Source: Micromonospora luteifusca
Lineage (GTDB): Bacteria > Actinomycetota > Actinomycetes > Mycobacteriales > Micromonosporaceae
Assembly (NCBI RefSeq): GCF_016907275.1
Contig: NZ_JAFBBP010000001.1
Coordinates: 2,160,001 to 2,224,000, forward strand
Direction of reading: 5' to 3'
Length of the DNA stretch: 64,000 nucleotides
Part shown: piece after piece, positions 1-9,007 of the stretch
Layout: each line of letters opens with the position of its first letter
Position numbering within the stretch: position 1 is the first letter of the stretch
The notes under the pieces: generated by a model
What the model saw: the letters and a program-made list of their open reading frames with translations, nothing else
Databases searched by the model: none
Told to the model about the DNA's origin: nothing
Position numbers and translations under genes: made by a program

Positions 1-861
1 CAGGGACGGGCCGAGGAGGCGCTGGGCAAGGCGTTGAGCGGCGTCCGACGCAGCTCGATCGAGCTGTGCACGAAGGTCTACCTTCCGGTCGGCCCAGGGC
101 CGAACGACGCCGGCCTGTCCCGCAAGCACATCATCGAGGGCTGCCACGCCTCGCTGCGCCGGCTGGGCACCGACTACGTCGACCTCTACCAGGCACACCG
201 GTACGACGACACCGTGCCGCTGGAGGAGACGATGACCGCCTTCGCCGATCTGGTCCGCCAGGGCAAGGTGCTCTACATCGGCGCCTCCGAGTGGACCGCC
301 GCGCAACTGCGTGCGGGCCTGCGGCTCGCCGCCGACCTGAACGTCCCGTTCATCGCCAACCAGCCGCAGTACTCGATGCTGTGGCGGGTGGTGGAGGCCG
401 AGGTGGTGCCCGCCAGCGCCGAGCTCGGCCTGGGTCAGCTCGCCTGGTCGCCGCTCGCGATGGGCGTGCTGACCGGCAAGTACGAGCCCGGCCATCGTCC
501 GCCCGCCGGCTCCCGGGCCACCGACGGCTTCGGCGGGTCGTTCATCGCCCGCTACTCCTCGGATCTGCTGCTCTCCCGGGTACGCCAGCTCCGGTCGATC
601 GCCGAGGCCGCCGACTGCACGATGGCCCAGTTGGCGGTGGCGTGGGTGTTACGCCGTCCAACGGTGGCCAGTGCGATCGTCGGCGCGTCGCGACCCGACC
701 AGCTCGCCGAAACGGCCGCGGCCACCACGGTCCGACTGGACGACGAGCTGATGGCACGGATCGACGCCGTGCTCGGCGATCTCGTCGAGCGTGATCCGGC
801 GAAGACCGCCCGACCGAACGACGTGATGCCCGCCTGGCGTCCACCGCCTGCCGCCAGCTGA
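1..861 (+). CDS. Aldo/keto reductase, 5' end outside window
   Basis: The frame is open from base 1, so the true start lies upstream; the visible C-terminal part is 286 residues ending in TGA. It matches NAD(P)H-dependent aldo/keto reductases of the Tas/YajO type. Visible family features are RLGTDYVDLYQAHR (substrate-side TIM-barrel strand with the conserved His region), GKVLYIGASEW, the strand with NQPQYSML, and the C-terminal cofactor-binding stretch ASAIVGASRPDQL. Family members reduce aldehydes or ketones in the cytoplasm; the substrate cannot be read from the sequence. The next gene starts 37 bases downstream on the same strand. The N-terminal catalytic Asp/Tyr are not in the window. Confidence 0.9.
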   Translation, partial: QGRAEEALGKALSGVRRSSIELCTKVYLPVGPGPNDAGLSRKHIIEGCHASLRRLGTDYVDLYQAHRYDDTVPLEETMTAFADLVRQGKVLYIGASEWTAAQLRAGLRLAADLNVPFIANQPQYSMLWRVVEAEVVPASAELGLGQLAWSPLAMGVLTGKYEPGHRPPAGSRATDGFGGSFIARYSSDLLLSRVRQLRSIAEAADCTMAQLAVAWVLRRPTVASAIVGASRPDQLAETAAATTVRLDDELMARIDAVLGDLVERDPAKTARPNDVMPAWRPPPAAS

Positions 862-897
862 TACCCGCGACCGGGATGGCCGTGGCAGGCTCGGACC

Positions 898-2406
898 GTG
901 GGCACATTGTCCGAGAAGTCGACCGGCGCGGCGTGGGGCGACCTGCGCCGCGTGCCGGTCTGGCTTGCCCCGGCGCTGCTGACCCTGGCGGTGACCCTGA
1001 CCGGGCTGGGCTCCGCCCAGCTCTGGCGCGACGAGTTGGCGACCTGGAGCGCGGCCACCCGGTCGCCGCACGACCTGGCCCGGCTGGCCGGCACCATCGA
1101 CGCCGCGACCGGGCCGTACTACCTGCTGATGCACGGCTGGACCGCGATCGTCGGCGACTCCACGATCGCCCTACGCGTACCGGCCGTGCTGGCGATGACC
1201 GTGGCCGCCGGGTTGCTGGCGGTGCTCGGCGCGCGGCTCGTCGATCGACGAACCGGCCTCTTCGCCGGGCTGCTGTTCGCGGTGCTCCCCGGCACGTCGC
1301 GCTATGGGCAGGAGGCTCGCCCGTACGCGTTGGCCACCATGCTCGCGGTGCTCGCCACACTGCTGCTGGTGAGCGCTCTACGCCGGCCGAGCTGGGCCCG
1401 TTGGGCCGGGTACGCGGCCGCCGTCGCCGCTCTCGGACTCATCCACCTGATCGCACTCACCCTGCTCGCCGCGCACGCGCTGGTCGTCCTGCTCGCCTGG
1501 TGGCGCGGCCCGGTCGCGGCCGGCATCGCCGCCCCGGGCGACCGCAGCGCTGAGCGGGACCGGCGGGTGTGGCGGTGGGTGGTCGCCGTGGTGCCGGTCG
1601 TGCTGCTGGTCAGCCCACTGTTGCTCAAGGCGCGGACCCAGCGGTCTCGGCAGCTGAACTGGGTCGACCTGGCTCGACTGGACGACCTCACCGCCCTGCC
1701 CGGCGGCGTGACCCAGAGCAGCGTGGTGGGCGGCCTGCTGGTCGGGGTCGCCGCACTGGGCGCGGCCCGGCTCGGGCGGCGCGCCCTGCTGCCGGTGAGC
1801 GCGGTTCTGCTGCCCGTGCTGCTGCTCTTCGCCGCCGGCACGGTCGTGGCGCTGTGGGTACCCCGGTATCTGGTCTTCGTGGTGCCCTTCGTCTGCCTGC
1901 TGGCGGGCGCGGCGCTGGCCGCGGTGGCCGCGCCGGCCGCGCTCGTCGTGGTGGTCCTGGCCGGGCTGCTCGGCCTGCCCGACCAGACCGCGCTGCGGCG
2001 GACCCACGAATGGCCGCGCAACGCGCCGGTGGACTACGCGGGCGCGGCGCGGGTGATCGCAGACGGTCAGCGGCCGGGTGACGCGGTGGTCTACTCACCC
2101 CGGCAGAGCTGGCTCTTCCTCGACCTCGGCGTCGAGTACCACCTCGACGATCCACCGAGGGACGTGCTGGTCACCGAGGACGAGGTGCGCCGGGGTGACC
2201 TGTGGGCCGCCGAGTGCCCCCAACCGGCGCAGTGCCTGGCTGGTACGACACGGGTGTGGCTGGTCATCTCCGGCCGGCACGCCGAGCCGTTGGCCGCCGT
2301 GACCGGGACCAAGGGCGACGCGTTACGCGCGGACTTCACCGTCGCCCAGACCTGGCAGTTCCCTGGCCTGACCGTCGCGCTGCTGACCAGCCGCCCCGAC
2401 CGCTGA
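898..2406 (+). CDS. GT39-like integral membrane glycosyltransferase
   Basis: A 502-residue protein starting at GTG. After a short cytoplasmic N-terminus there are about ten hydrophobic segments. The first luminal/extracellular loop carries LWRDELATWS, the acidic pair typical of GT-C enzymes of the PMT/ArnT (GT39/GT83) type that take sugar from polyprenyl-phosphate donors. A short motif RYGQEARPYAL follows TM3-4, as in many actinobacterial mannosyltransferase-like proteins. The last ~130 residues form a soluble domain. The likely role is sugar transfer to a cell-envelope lipid or protein; donor and acceptor are unknown. It stands between a reductase on the same strand and a convergent kinase gene. 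Confidence 0.75.
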   Translation: MGTLSEKSTGAAWGDLRRVPVWLAPALLTLAVTLTGLGSAQLWRDELATWSAATRSPHDLARLAGTIDAATGPYYLLMHGWTAIVGDSTIALRVPAVLAMTVAAGLLAVLGARLVDRRTGLFAGLLFAVLPGTSRYGQEARPYALATMLAVLATLLLVSALRRPSWARWAGYAAAVAALGLIHLIALTLLAAHALVVLLAWWRGPVAAGIAAPGDRSAERDRRVWRWVVAVVPVVLLVSPLLLKARTQRSRQLNWVDLARLDDLTALPGGVTQSSVVGGLLVGVAALGAARLGRRALLPVSAVLLPVLLLFAAGTVVALWVPRYLVFVVPFVCLLAGAALAAVAAPAALVVVVLAGLLGLPDQTALRRTHEWPRNAPVDYAGAARVIADGQRPGDAVVYSPRQSWLFLDLGVEYHLDDPPRDVLVTEDEVRRGDLWAAECPQPAQCLAGTTRVWLVISGRHAEPLAAVTGTKGDALRADFTVAQTWQFPGLTVALLTSRPDR

Positions 2407-2464
2407 CCGACCGTGCCCCGGTCTGCCGCCCCGGTCGAACCCCGTGCCCTGCCGGCCGCGGGCC

Positions 2465-4063
2465 TCAGGCCTGCGAGCGGCCCTCGTGGGTGCTGCGGGC
2501 CAGCGGGACGACCAGCATCGCCTCGGTGCCACCGTTGGCGCCGGCCCGCAGCTCGATGGTGCCGCGCAGCTCCCCGGTGACCAGTGCGCGGACAATCTGC
2601 AGGCCGAGGCGGCTGCCGCGTTCGGCGTCGAATTCGGGCGGCAACCCACGTCCGTTGTCCGTCACCGAGACATGCAGCATCTTGCGGAACCGGTGCGCCG
2701 ACACCACCACCTCCGGTCGGACCGACGGATCGGCCTCCGGAACGACGGCCGGTACGAAATCAGGGCCGGCCACGGCGGGGGCGTGTTCGTCGTCGGCCTC
2801 GTCGGCCGGCGGGAAGCCGTGCTCGACGGCGTTGAGCAGCAACTCGTTGAGGACCATCACCAGCGAGGTCGCGATCTCCGCCGGCAGCACACCGAAGCTG
2901 CCCCGCCGGCGCATGCCGACGCTCACCTCGGTCGCGGCCACCTCGGTCGCGGCGCTGGCCACCCTGTCGACGATGCCGTCGAACTCGACCGCCTCGTCGC
3001 TGGACATGGAGAGCGTCTCGTGCACCAGTGCGATCGAAGCGACCCGGCGGACCGATTCCTCCAGGGCGACCCTGGCCTCCGGCATGGCCACCCGGCGGGC
3101 CTGCAACCGCAGCAACGCGGCCACGGTCTGGAGGTTGTTCTTCACCCGGTGGTGGATCTCCCGGATCGTGGCGTCCTTGGTGATCAGTGCCCGGTCGCGG
3201 CGGCGGACCTCGGTGATGTCCCGCACCAGCACGAGCGCGCCGATCGGCACCCCGGCGGGCATCAGTGGCAGCGCCCGGGTGAGCATCGTCGCGCCACGTG
3301 CGTCGATCTCCCGTCGGGGCGGCGCCTCACCGCGCAGCGCGGCCAGGATGCCGTTCGCCGCTTCGGTGCCGTCCAGCGGGTCGCCGGCGAGCCGGCGGTG
3401 CAGCGCGGCCAGGTCTTCGCCCACCAGGTGGGAGGCGTAACCCAACCGCCGGTACGCCGACTGCGCGTTCGGGCTCGCGTAGGTGACCTTGCCCCCGGCG
3501 TCCAGCCGCACCAGGCCGTCACCGACCCGGGGCGCGGAGGTGGTCTCACCCGGGTGCCGGGGTGGCGGGAAGGTGCCGTCCGCGATCATCTGGGCCAGGT
3601 CGTCGGCCGTGGTCAGGTAGTTGAGTTCCAGCTGGCTGGGGGTACGCGCGGTGGAGAGGTTGGTGTCCCGGCCCACCACGGCGATGACCTCACCGGCCTC
3701 ACCCTCGGCGGTGCGCAGACGGACCGGAATCGCCTCGTGCCGGGCGGGTACGTCGCCGTACCAGACCGGGTCGCCCTCTCGCCAGATCCGGCCCTGCGAG
3801 TACGCCACTCCCAGGTGAGCCACCTCCGGCCCCCCGACGATCCGCCCCACCTGGTCGTCCTGGTAGGCGGTGGGTGCGGTGGTCGGGCGGACCTGGGCGA
3901 CGCAGAGAAACGTGCCGTCGGCGTCGACCGGCACCCAGAGCAGCAGGTCAGCGAAGGACAGATCGGAGAGCAACTGCCAGTCGCCGGCGATCCGGTGCAG
4001 GTGGTCGATGTCGGCCGGACGGAGATGGGTGTGCTCCTCGGCGAGGTCGCGCAGCGTGGACAC
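2465..4063 (-). CDS. pdtaS: PdtaS-type sensor histidine kinase
   Basis: A 532-residue soluble kinase starting at GTG. The N-terminal GAF-like domain (about 1-160) is the His_kinase_N type found in PdtaS. A PAS domain follows (about 180-290, with DAGGKVTYASPNAQSAYRRLGY), then a HisKA_2 dimerisation helix with IREIHHRVKNNLQT, phospho-acceptor His near 304/305. The HATPase_c domain has the N box LNELLLNAVEHG (406-417) and DNGRG (469-473). An acidic, proline-rich insert of about 30 residues lies between the N box and the next strand. In mycobacteria PdtaS phosphorylates the RNA-binding ANTAR regulator PdtaR; no ANTAR gene is visible here. The family assignment is strong. Confidence 0.85.
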   Translation of the reverse strand: MSTLRDLAEEHTHLRPADIDHLHRIAGDWQLLSDLSFADLLLWVPVDADGTFLCVAQVRPTTAPTAYQDDQVGRIVGGPEVAHLGVAYSQGRIWREGDPVWYGDVPARHEAIPVRLRTAEGEAGEVIAVVGRDTNLSTARTPSQLELNYLTTADDLAQMIADGTFPPPRHPGETTSAPRVGDGLVRLDAGGKVTYASPNAQSAYRRLGYASHLVGEDLAALHRRLAGDPLDGTEAANGILAALRGEAPPRREIDARGATMLTRALPLMPAGVPIGALVLVRDITEVRRRDRALITKDATIREIHHRVKNNLQTVAALLRLQARRVAMPEARVALEESVRRVASIALVHETLSMSSDEAVEFDGIVDRVASAATEVAATEVSVGMRRRGSFGVLPAEIATSLVMVLNELLLNAVEHGFPPADEADDEHAPAVAGPDFVPAVVPEADPSVRPEVVVSAHRFRKMLHVSVTDNGRGLPPEFDAERGSRLGLQIVRALVTGELRGTIELRAGANGGTEAMLVVPLARSTHEGRSQA

Positions 4064-4088
4064 GGTGACCAGGGTGCCACGCCGGGCC

Positions 4089-5120
4089 TCACATCGTCGC
4101 GGTGACCTTCTTCAACCCGCGCGGCGCGTCCGGGTCCTCACCTCGGGTGAGCGCCAGGGCCAGCGCCAACCGCTGCAACGGCAGGATGTCCAGCAGCGGG
4201 GCGTACCGCTCGTCGACCTCCGGAACGGCCAGCCGGGTGGCGCCCGGCACGTCGGCGGAGCCGACCACCACGACGTCGGCGCGGCGTTCGCCGAGGCGGG
4301 GCAGCACCTCCCCCATCGACCGTCCACCTGGGCCGGAGCCGACCAGGGCGAGCACCGGGACCTCCGGGTCGGTCATCGCGAGCGGGCCGTGCAGCAGGTC
4401 GGCGCCGGAGAAGGCGAGCGCCGGCAGGTACGAGGTTTCCATCAGCTTCAACGCGGCCTCCCGGGCGGTCGGGTAGGCGTACCCCCGGCCGGTGGTTACC
4501 AGTTGGCGGGCGAACCGGTAGCGCGGCGCGAGCTGGGCCGGGGTGCCGTCGGTCAAGGTGCGGGCGGCCAGCTCGGGCAGGGCGTCGAGCGCCTCGCGTT
4601 CGGCCGCCGGGAGCACGCCGTCGCCGGCCCGGATGCCCTCCACCAACATCAGCAGGGCGAGCAGTTCCGCGGTGTACGTCTTGGTGGCGGCCACCGCCCG
4701 TTCGTGCCCGGCGGCGATGTCGATGCTCAGCTCGGCCACGTCGACCAGGGGTGAGCCTGGCGCGTTGGTCACCGCGAGGGTCAGCGCCCCGGAGGCGCGG
4801 GCAGCGCGCAGCACCTCGGCCAGGTCGGGCGACCCGCCGCTCTGGCTGACCCCGACGACCAGCGCGTCGGACAGGTCGGGGCGGGCGCCGAACAGGGTGA
4901 CCGCGCTGGGCGAGGCGAGGCCGGCGGGCAGGCCGAGCCGGATCTCGGTCAGGTACGCCCCGTAGAGCGCCGCGTGATCGGAGGTGCCCCGGGCGGTGAA
5001 GACCACGTGCCGTGGCCGACGTTCCGCGATGACCGCCGCCACCCGGGCGATCTCGGCGGCGTTGGCAGCGGAGAGCAGGCGCGCGTAGCCCGCCGGCTGC
5101 TCGTCGATGTCGGCGGCCAT
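4089..5120 (-). CDS. SIS-domain sugar-phosphate isomerase/deaminase-like protein
   Basis: A protein of about 343 residues with two SIS folds and no glutaminase domain, so it resembles the isomerase half of GlmS or AgaS/FrlB-like deaminases rather than full GlmS. Visible motifs are FTARGTSDHAALYGAY (first SIS phosphate loop), VVGVSQSGGSPDL (Ser-rich sugar-phosphate loop), AVAATKTYTAEL and the C-terminal LKKVTATM. The ATG at 5120 is preferred over an in-frame GTG at 5141 because AGGGG lies about 8 bases upstream. It probably acts on an amino-sugar phosphate in the cytoplasm; the exact substrate is unknown. It ends 25 bases before the pdtaS start, so the two may share a transcript. Confidence 0.8.
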   Translation of the reverse strand: MAADIDEQPAGYARLLSAANAAEIARVAAVIAERRPRHVVFTARGTSDHAALYGAYLTEIRLGLPAGLASPSAVTLFGARPDLSDALVVGVSQSGGSPDLAEVLRAARASGALTLAVTNAPGSPLVDVAELSIDIAAGHERAVAATKTYTAELLALLMLVEGIRAGDGVLPAAEREALDALPELAARTLTDGTPAQLAPRYRFARQLVTTGRGYAYPTAREAALKLMETSYLPALAFSGADLLHGPLAMTDPEVPVLALVGSGPGGRSMGEVLPRLGERRADVVVVGSADVPGATRLAVPEVDERYAPLLDILPLQRLALALALTRGEDPDAPRGLKKVTATM

Positions 5121-5244
5121 TCCAGCCCCTGCACGTGTCACGGAAACCCCTCCCCCTGCGCGATTGCCGCGCGGTTCTTGCTCAGTCTTGCACTTTTAAG
5201 CGTATCTCAGCAATCGAACGAGCAGGACTGCGCAGGTGATCACC

Positions 5245-5264
5245 AGTTGATCTCAACATCAACT
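5245..5264. promoter_or_regulatory. Operator-like inverted repeat between SIS and TPR genes
   Basis: A perfect 7-bp inverted repeat AGTTGAT-N6-ATCAACT lies in the divergent intergenic region. It is unusually AT-rich for this chromosome and is followed directly by TAAGCT, a possible -10 for the TPR gene. It could bind a GntR- or LacI-type regulator, but no dedicated regulator gene lies next to it. Confidence 0.4.
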
Positions 5265-5309
5265 AAGCTTTACCCGCTGCACCCGGTCTAGCTGCCACGA
5301 GAGGACGAC

Positions 5310-7139
5310 GTGCCCGAGGGAACGGACGATCCCGCGCTCTCCGCGACGGAGGAGCTGGCGCTGGCCCGGCTGGCACTCGACGAGGGCGACCTGCACCACG
5401 CCGCCGGCCACCTCGCCAGCGCGTTGGCACAGGCCCCCACCCTCCCGGAGGTGCACGAGACTCTGGCGCGGCTCGCCACGGCGAGCGGCGGTGGCCTCGA
5501 CCTCTTCCCGATCAACCACCACACCTTCGTGGGCGCGGTCGTCGCCCGCGCCCATCTGCTCGCCGCCGCCGGCCGCCCCGCCGAAGGGTTGGAGCTGCTG
5601 GCCGCGGCAACCGCGTACGCGCCGGGCACCCAGTGGGCCGGCGTTCCGTGGGTCACCGCGCCGGAGTTGGCCGAACGGCTGACCCCGGAGCACATCGCCC
5701 GCATCCTCATGCAGGTCTGCACCGCGCTGCCCGACCCGGTGCCGCGGGCCGGCCAGGCCGCCCTCACGCCGTACCTCACGCTGGCCCACAACGCGGTCAC
5801 CGTCCACCCCGAGCACGGTCTGCTGCTGGGCGCGGCGTCCGCGCTGGCCCGGCGTCTCGGCGAAGTCGCGCTGGCGGTCCGCTGGGCCACCCGAGGGGTA
5901 CGCGCACAACCATCGAAGATGGGCGAGGTCTGGCTCGGGTACGCGTACCGCAGCGCGGGCCGGACGCGCGACGGCCTCGCAGCCCTCGGTCGGGCCGTGG
6001 AGCTGGACCCCGACGACCTGGCGATCTACGCGGACATCGCCGGCACCCTGGCCGAGATCGGCCGGTTGGACGAGGCGCTGGAGTGGACCGAGCGGGCGCT
6101 GGCGCGCGACCCGTCGTTCGACTGCGCGGTGCACACCGCCCACCGCCTGCGGCACCTGCGCGACGGCGACCTGGCCCATCTGGTCGCGCTCGCCGACTTC
6201 GTCCGCGACCACCCTGACGACAGCCATGAGCACGGTGACCTGGCCCAGTGCTGCCGGGGCCGACCCTGGCTCGGCCAACTGACCCCGGCCGGCGGTCCAC
6301 TTGTCGACGCGATGCGCCAGGCGGTGGCCGACGACGACAACGGTCTCGGCAGCGCCGTACGCCTACCCGCCGCCGCCCCGCCGAGCGCCGTCCGGACGGC
6401 GACGTCCACCGCCCCCGGGCTGCGGATCGACGTCGTCGGAACGCCGGCGCCGGACCCCCGCGAGCCGCGCCGCCCGTCCGCCCAGCGGTTGTGGCACTAC
6501 GCGGACAACGTCCCCACGCCCGCACTGCCGGCGCCCTCGGCGACGGCGGTCGAACGGATCGGGCAGATCGCTCACCCGGCGTGGCCGCACCCACCGGCGG
6601 CGTACGACGCAGCGGTGGGCCTGGCTGGCCTCGACGTTGCCGACCTGCTCGGCCTGCTGGTGCACCCACCGGCGGCGCCAGCCAACGCGGTGGGTCGGCT
6701 GCTGGCCGCCCACGACCCGTCGGTCTGGGTCCGTGGTGTGCAGGTGTGGGCCTGCCTGGGGCTGCTGCACCATCGCACCGACGAGCCGTGGGAGGGGTCG
6801 ACCCGACGCCGTGTGCTGCTCGACCTGATCTGGGACGTGGAGGACTGGGTCACCGAGGCAGCGCTGTTCGCTCTGATCACCGCCGCCTGGGTGGATCCCT
6901 CGGTACGACCGGACGTGGCGCGGGTGGTGGCGGACCGGCTCGCCGACGCGGCCGCCGTGGCGCGGGTCCGACCGGTCCCGATCGCCGTCTCACTGGCTCA
7001 CCTGGCGCTTGCCGCCCCGGAGCTGGACCCGGCCACCGCGGCGCTCGCCACCGAACTGCTCAACGCGCGGTCCTCCCAACTTCCCCGCCCCCGCAACCCC
7101 CTCCGTCGCCTCTGGCAACGCCTAACCCGCCACCCCTGA
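5310..7139 (+). CDS. Tetratricopeptide-repeat protein
   Basis: A 609-residue soluble protein starting at GTG with GAGAGGACGAC just upstream. The first ~300 residues contain TPR-like helix pairs: an early pair around LARLALDEGDLHHAAGHLASAL, and a clear run GEVWLGYAYRSAGRTRDGL / AIYADIAGTLAEIGRLDEALEW with the typical A-G-A-P pattern. The middle (about 330-430) is Ala/Pro-rich and probably disordered. The C-terminal ~200 residues are helical, with HEAT-like features and conserved Trp positions (VWVRGVQVWACLGLLHH). No catalytic motif is seen. TPR proteins usually scaffold protein interactions; the partner is unknown. It ends in a Pro/Arg-rich tail. Confidence 0.7.
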   Translation: MPEGTDDPALSATEELALARLALDEGDLHHAAGHLASALAQAPTLPEVHETLARLATASGGGLDLFPINHHTFVGAVVARAHLLAAAGRPAEGLELLAAATAYAPGTQWAGVPWVTAPELAERLTPEHIARILMQVCTALPDPVPRAGQAALTPYLTLAHNAVTVHPEHGLLLGAASALARRLGEVALAVRWATRGVRAQPSKMGEVWLGYAYRSAGRTRDGLAALGRAVELDPDDLAIYADIAGTLAEIGRLDEALEWTERALARDPSFDCAVHTAHRLRHLRDGDLAHLVALADFVRDHPDDSHEHGDLAQCCRGRPWLGQLTPAGGPLVDAMRQAVADDDNGLGSAVRLPAAAPPSAVRTATSTAPGLRIDVVGTPAPDPREPRRPSAQRLWHYADNVPTPALPAPSATAVERIGQIAHPAWPHPPAAYDAAVGLAGLDVADLLGLLVHPPAAPANAVGRLLAAHDPSVWVRGVQVWACLGLLHHRTDEPWEGSTRRRVLLDLIWDVEDWVTEAALFALITAAWVDPSVRPDVARVVADRLADAAAVARVRPVPIAVSLAHLALAAPELDPATAALATELLNARSSQLPRPRNPLRRLWQRLTRHP

Positions 7140-7176
7140 CCCCCGCCCCATCCCGCACCCCCGCGCCGCGCCCCGT

Positions 7177-7245
7177 CGATCTTGCACTTGCTGTCGTCGG
7201 TTTGTCGGAAACAGGGCTTATATCGGGGCAGGAAGTGCAAGATCG
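7177..7245. repeat. Intergenic palindromic element, 13-bp arms
   Basis: Perfect inverted arms CGATCTTGCACTT (7177-7189) and AAGTGCAAGATCG (7233-7245) flank a 43-base centre that is relatively AT-rich (contains TTATATCGGGGC). It lies just beyond the TPR gene and is separate from the GC-rich terminator that follows. The shape fits an interspersed palindromic repeat (REP/MITE-like) or an operator. Only one copy is present in this window. Confidence 0.6.
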
Positions 7246-7258
7246 CGGGGAAAGCAGC

Positions 7259-7292
7259 GCGCCGCGCCGGCCCTGACGGGCTGGCGCGGCGC
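7259..7292. terminator. Bidirectional hairpin terminator
   Basis: A 15-bp stem (7259-7273 with 7278-7292, one G-T wobble) with a TGAC loop sits between the convergent TPR and MFS genes. There is no long T-run, as is common in high-GC actinobacteria. Confidence 0.65.
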
Positions 7293-7308
7293 GGAGGAAG
7301 GGTGCAGG

Positions 7309-8895
7309 TCAGGCGACGGGGGCCTTGCCGAGGGCGATCTCGGCTTGCTCCTCCGGAGTGGCCTGCGGCGGCGCCTCGTTGGCGGTACGCAGCGGGATCT
7401 CCTTGATGAACCAGGCGAGCACCGGGATCACGATGGTGAACAGCACCGCCCAGAGGAAGACGTGCGAGATCGCGTCGGAGAGACCGCCGAGCACCGCCTC
7501 GCGCGCCTGGGCGGGCAGGTCCTTGAGCTTCTCCAGGTCCATCCCGGCGCCGGCGTCGCCGCCACCGAATGCCCGGCCACCCTCGGAGCTGGCCAACCGG
7601 TTGGCGAAGATCGCGCCGAACAGCGAGATGCCGAACGAGCCGCCGATCGACCGGAAGAACGTCGCCGCGCCACTGGCCGCGCCAAGGTCCTTCTGCTCCA
7701 CGCTGTTCTGCGCGACCAGCATCGACGTCTGCATGAGGAAGCCCATGCCGACGCCGAGCACGACCATGTACAGCGAGGACATCAGCTTGCTGGTGTCGGT
7801 GTCGAGCATGGACAGCAGTGCCATGCCCCCGGTCATCACCACACCACCGATGATCGGGTACGCCCGGTACTTGCCGTTCCTGGTGATCGCCCGGCCGATG
7901 ACCAGCGAGACGACCAACATGCCGAACATCAGGGGCAGCAGCAGCAGACCACTGTTGGTCGCCGACGCTCCCTGCACGGTCTGCTGGTAGAGCGGCAGGA
8001 AGTTCATCGCGCCGAACATCGCGAAGCCGAGCAGGAAGCCGATCACCGAGATCAGCGCGAAGTTGCGGTTGGCGAAGAGCGCCAACGGGAGGATCGGCTC
8101 CTGGACCCGGCGCTCCACCAGGCCGAAGGCCACCAACGCGAGCGCGGCCAGCACGGCCAGGCCGAGGATCTGCGGTGACGTCCAGTCGTACTCGTTGCCA
8201 CCCCAGGTGGTGATGAGCACGATCGCGGTGATGCCGACCGAGAGCAGCCCGGCGCCGAGCCAGTCGATCCGGTGCTCGGTGCGGTACTTCGGCAAGTGCA
8301 TGGTGCTGATCAGCACGAGCAGCGCGACCCCACCCAGCGGCAGGTTCACGTAGAACGCCCAGCGCCAGGAGAGGTGATCGGTGATGAAGCCACCGGCCAG
8401 CGGGCCGGCGACCATGGCGATGGCCATGATGCCGGCGATCATGCCCTGGTAGCGCCCACGCTCGCGGGGCGGGACCAGGTCACCGATGATCGCCATCACG
8501 CCGACCATGAGCCCACCGGCACCGAGGCCCTGCACGGCGCGGAAGGCGATGAGCTGAACCATGCCGTCCTGCGGGCCGCCGAGCATCGCGGAGCCGGCCA
8601 TGCCACAGAGGGCCGAGCCGACGATGAAGATCACGACCGAGGTGAGGAAGACCGACTTGCGGCCGTAGAGGTCACCGAGCTTGCCCCAGATCGGGGTAGA
8701 GACGGTGGTGCCCAGAACGTACGCGGTAACCACCCAGGTGAAGTGGTTGAGGCCGCCGAATTCGCCGACGATCCGCGGTAGCGCGGTGCTGACGATCATG
8801 TTGTCGAGCATCGCGAGCATCATCGCGATCATCAGACCGAACAGCACGACCCGTATGTTGTTGGGTCGTACGCCGGTCTGGGTTGCCTGAGTCAT
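7309..8895 (-). CDS. DHA2-family (14-TM) MFS drug efflux transporter
   Basis: About 528 residues with fourteen predicted membrane segments, the EmrB/QacA layout. Family marks are NMIVSTALPRIVGEFGG in TM1, the loop GKLGDLYGRKSVF (motif A between TM2 and TM3), and a TM5 region with MIAGIMAIAMVAGPLAGGF (motif C-like). The ATG at 8895 is chosen over an in-frame start at 8922 because a GGGGGGAG ribosome site precedes it. It should export toxic compounds across the cytoplasmic membrane using the proton gradient. A TetR gene diverges from it across a 112-base region with operator-like repeats, so substrate-induced derepression is likely. Confidence 0.9.
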   Translation of the reverse strand: MTQATQTGVRPNNIRVVLFGLMIAMMLAMLDNMIVSTALPRIVGEFGGLNHFTWVVTAYVLGTTVSTPIWGKLGDLYGRKSVFLTSVVIFIVGSALCGMAGSAMLGGPQDGMVQLIAFRAVQGLGAGGLMVGVMAIIGDLVPPRERGRYQGMIAGIMAIAMVAGPLAGGFITDHLSWRWAFYVNLPLGGVALLVLISTMHLPKYRTEHRIDWLGAGLLSVGITAIVLITTWGGNEYDWTSPQILGLAVLAALALVAFGLVERRVQEPILPLALFANRNFALISVIGFLLGFAMFGAMNFLPLYQQTVQGASATNSGLLLLPLMFGMLVVSLVIGRAITRNGKYRAYPIIGGVVMTGGMALLSMLDTDTSKLMSSLYMVVLGVGMGFLMQTSMLVAQNSVEQKDLGAASGAATFFRSIGGSFGISLFGAIFANRLASSEGGRAFGGGDAGAGMDLEKLKDLPAQAREAVLGGLSDAISHVFLWAVLFTIVIPVLAWFIKEIPLRTANEAPPQATPEEQAEIALGKAPVA

Positions 8896-8922
8896 GGGTA
8901 AGCTCCCCCCGAGAATTGCCAC

Positions 8923-8963
8923 ACTTACTTGCCGCCCGGCTAGTCACCTTACTAGCCGCACGG
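8923..8963. promoter_or_regulatory. TetR operator candidate between MFS pump and repressor
   Basis: Two features overlap here. An inverted repeat CGGCTAGT-CACCTT-ACTAGCCG (8937-8958) has perfect 8-bp arms. Two 17-base direct repeats (8923-8939 and 8947-8963) match at 14 positions, with core CTTACTxGCCGCxCGG. A CTTAC...GTAAG pair extends it to 8967. Location and symmetry fit binding of a TetR dimer or a pair of dimers controlling both divergent genes. Confidence 0.6.
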
Positions 8964-9007
8964 TAAGTTGGGTAGCAAGCGGCGGTCAAGCTGATTAGGG
9001 GGCGTGA

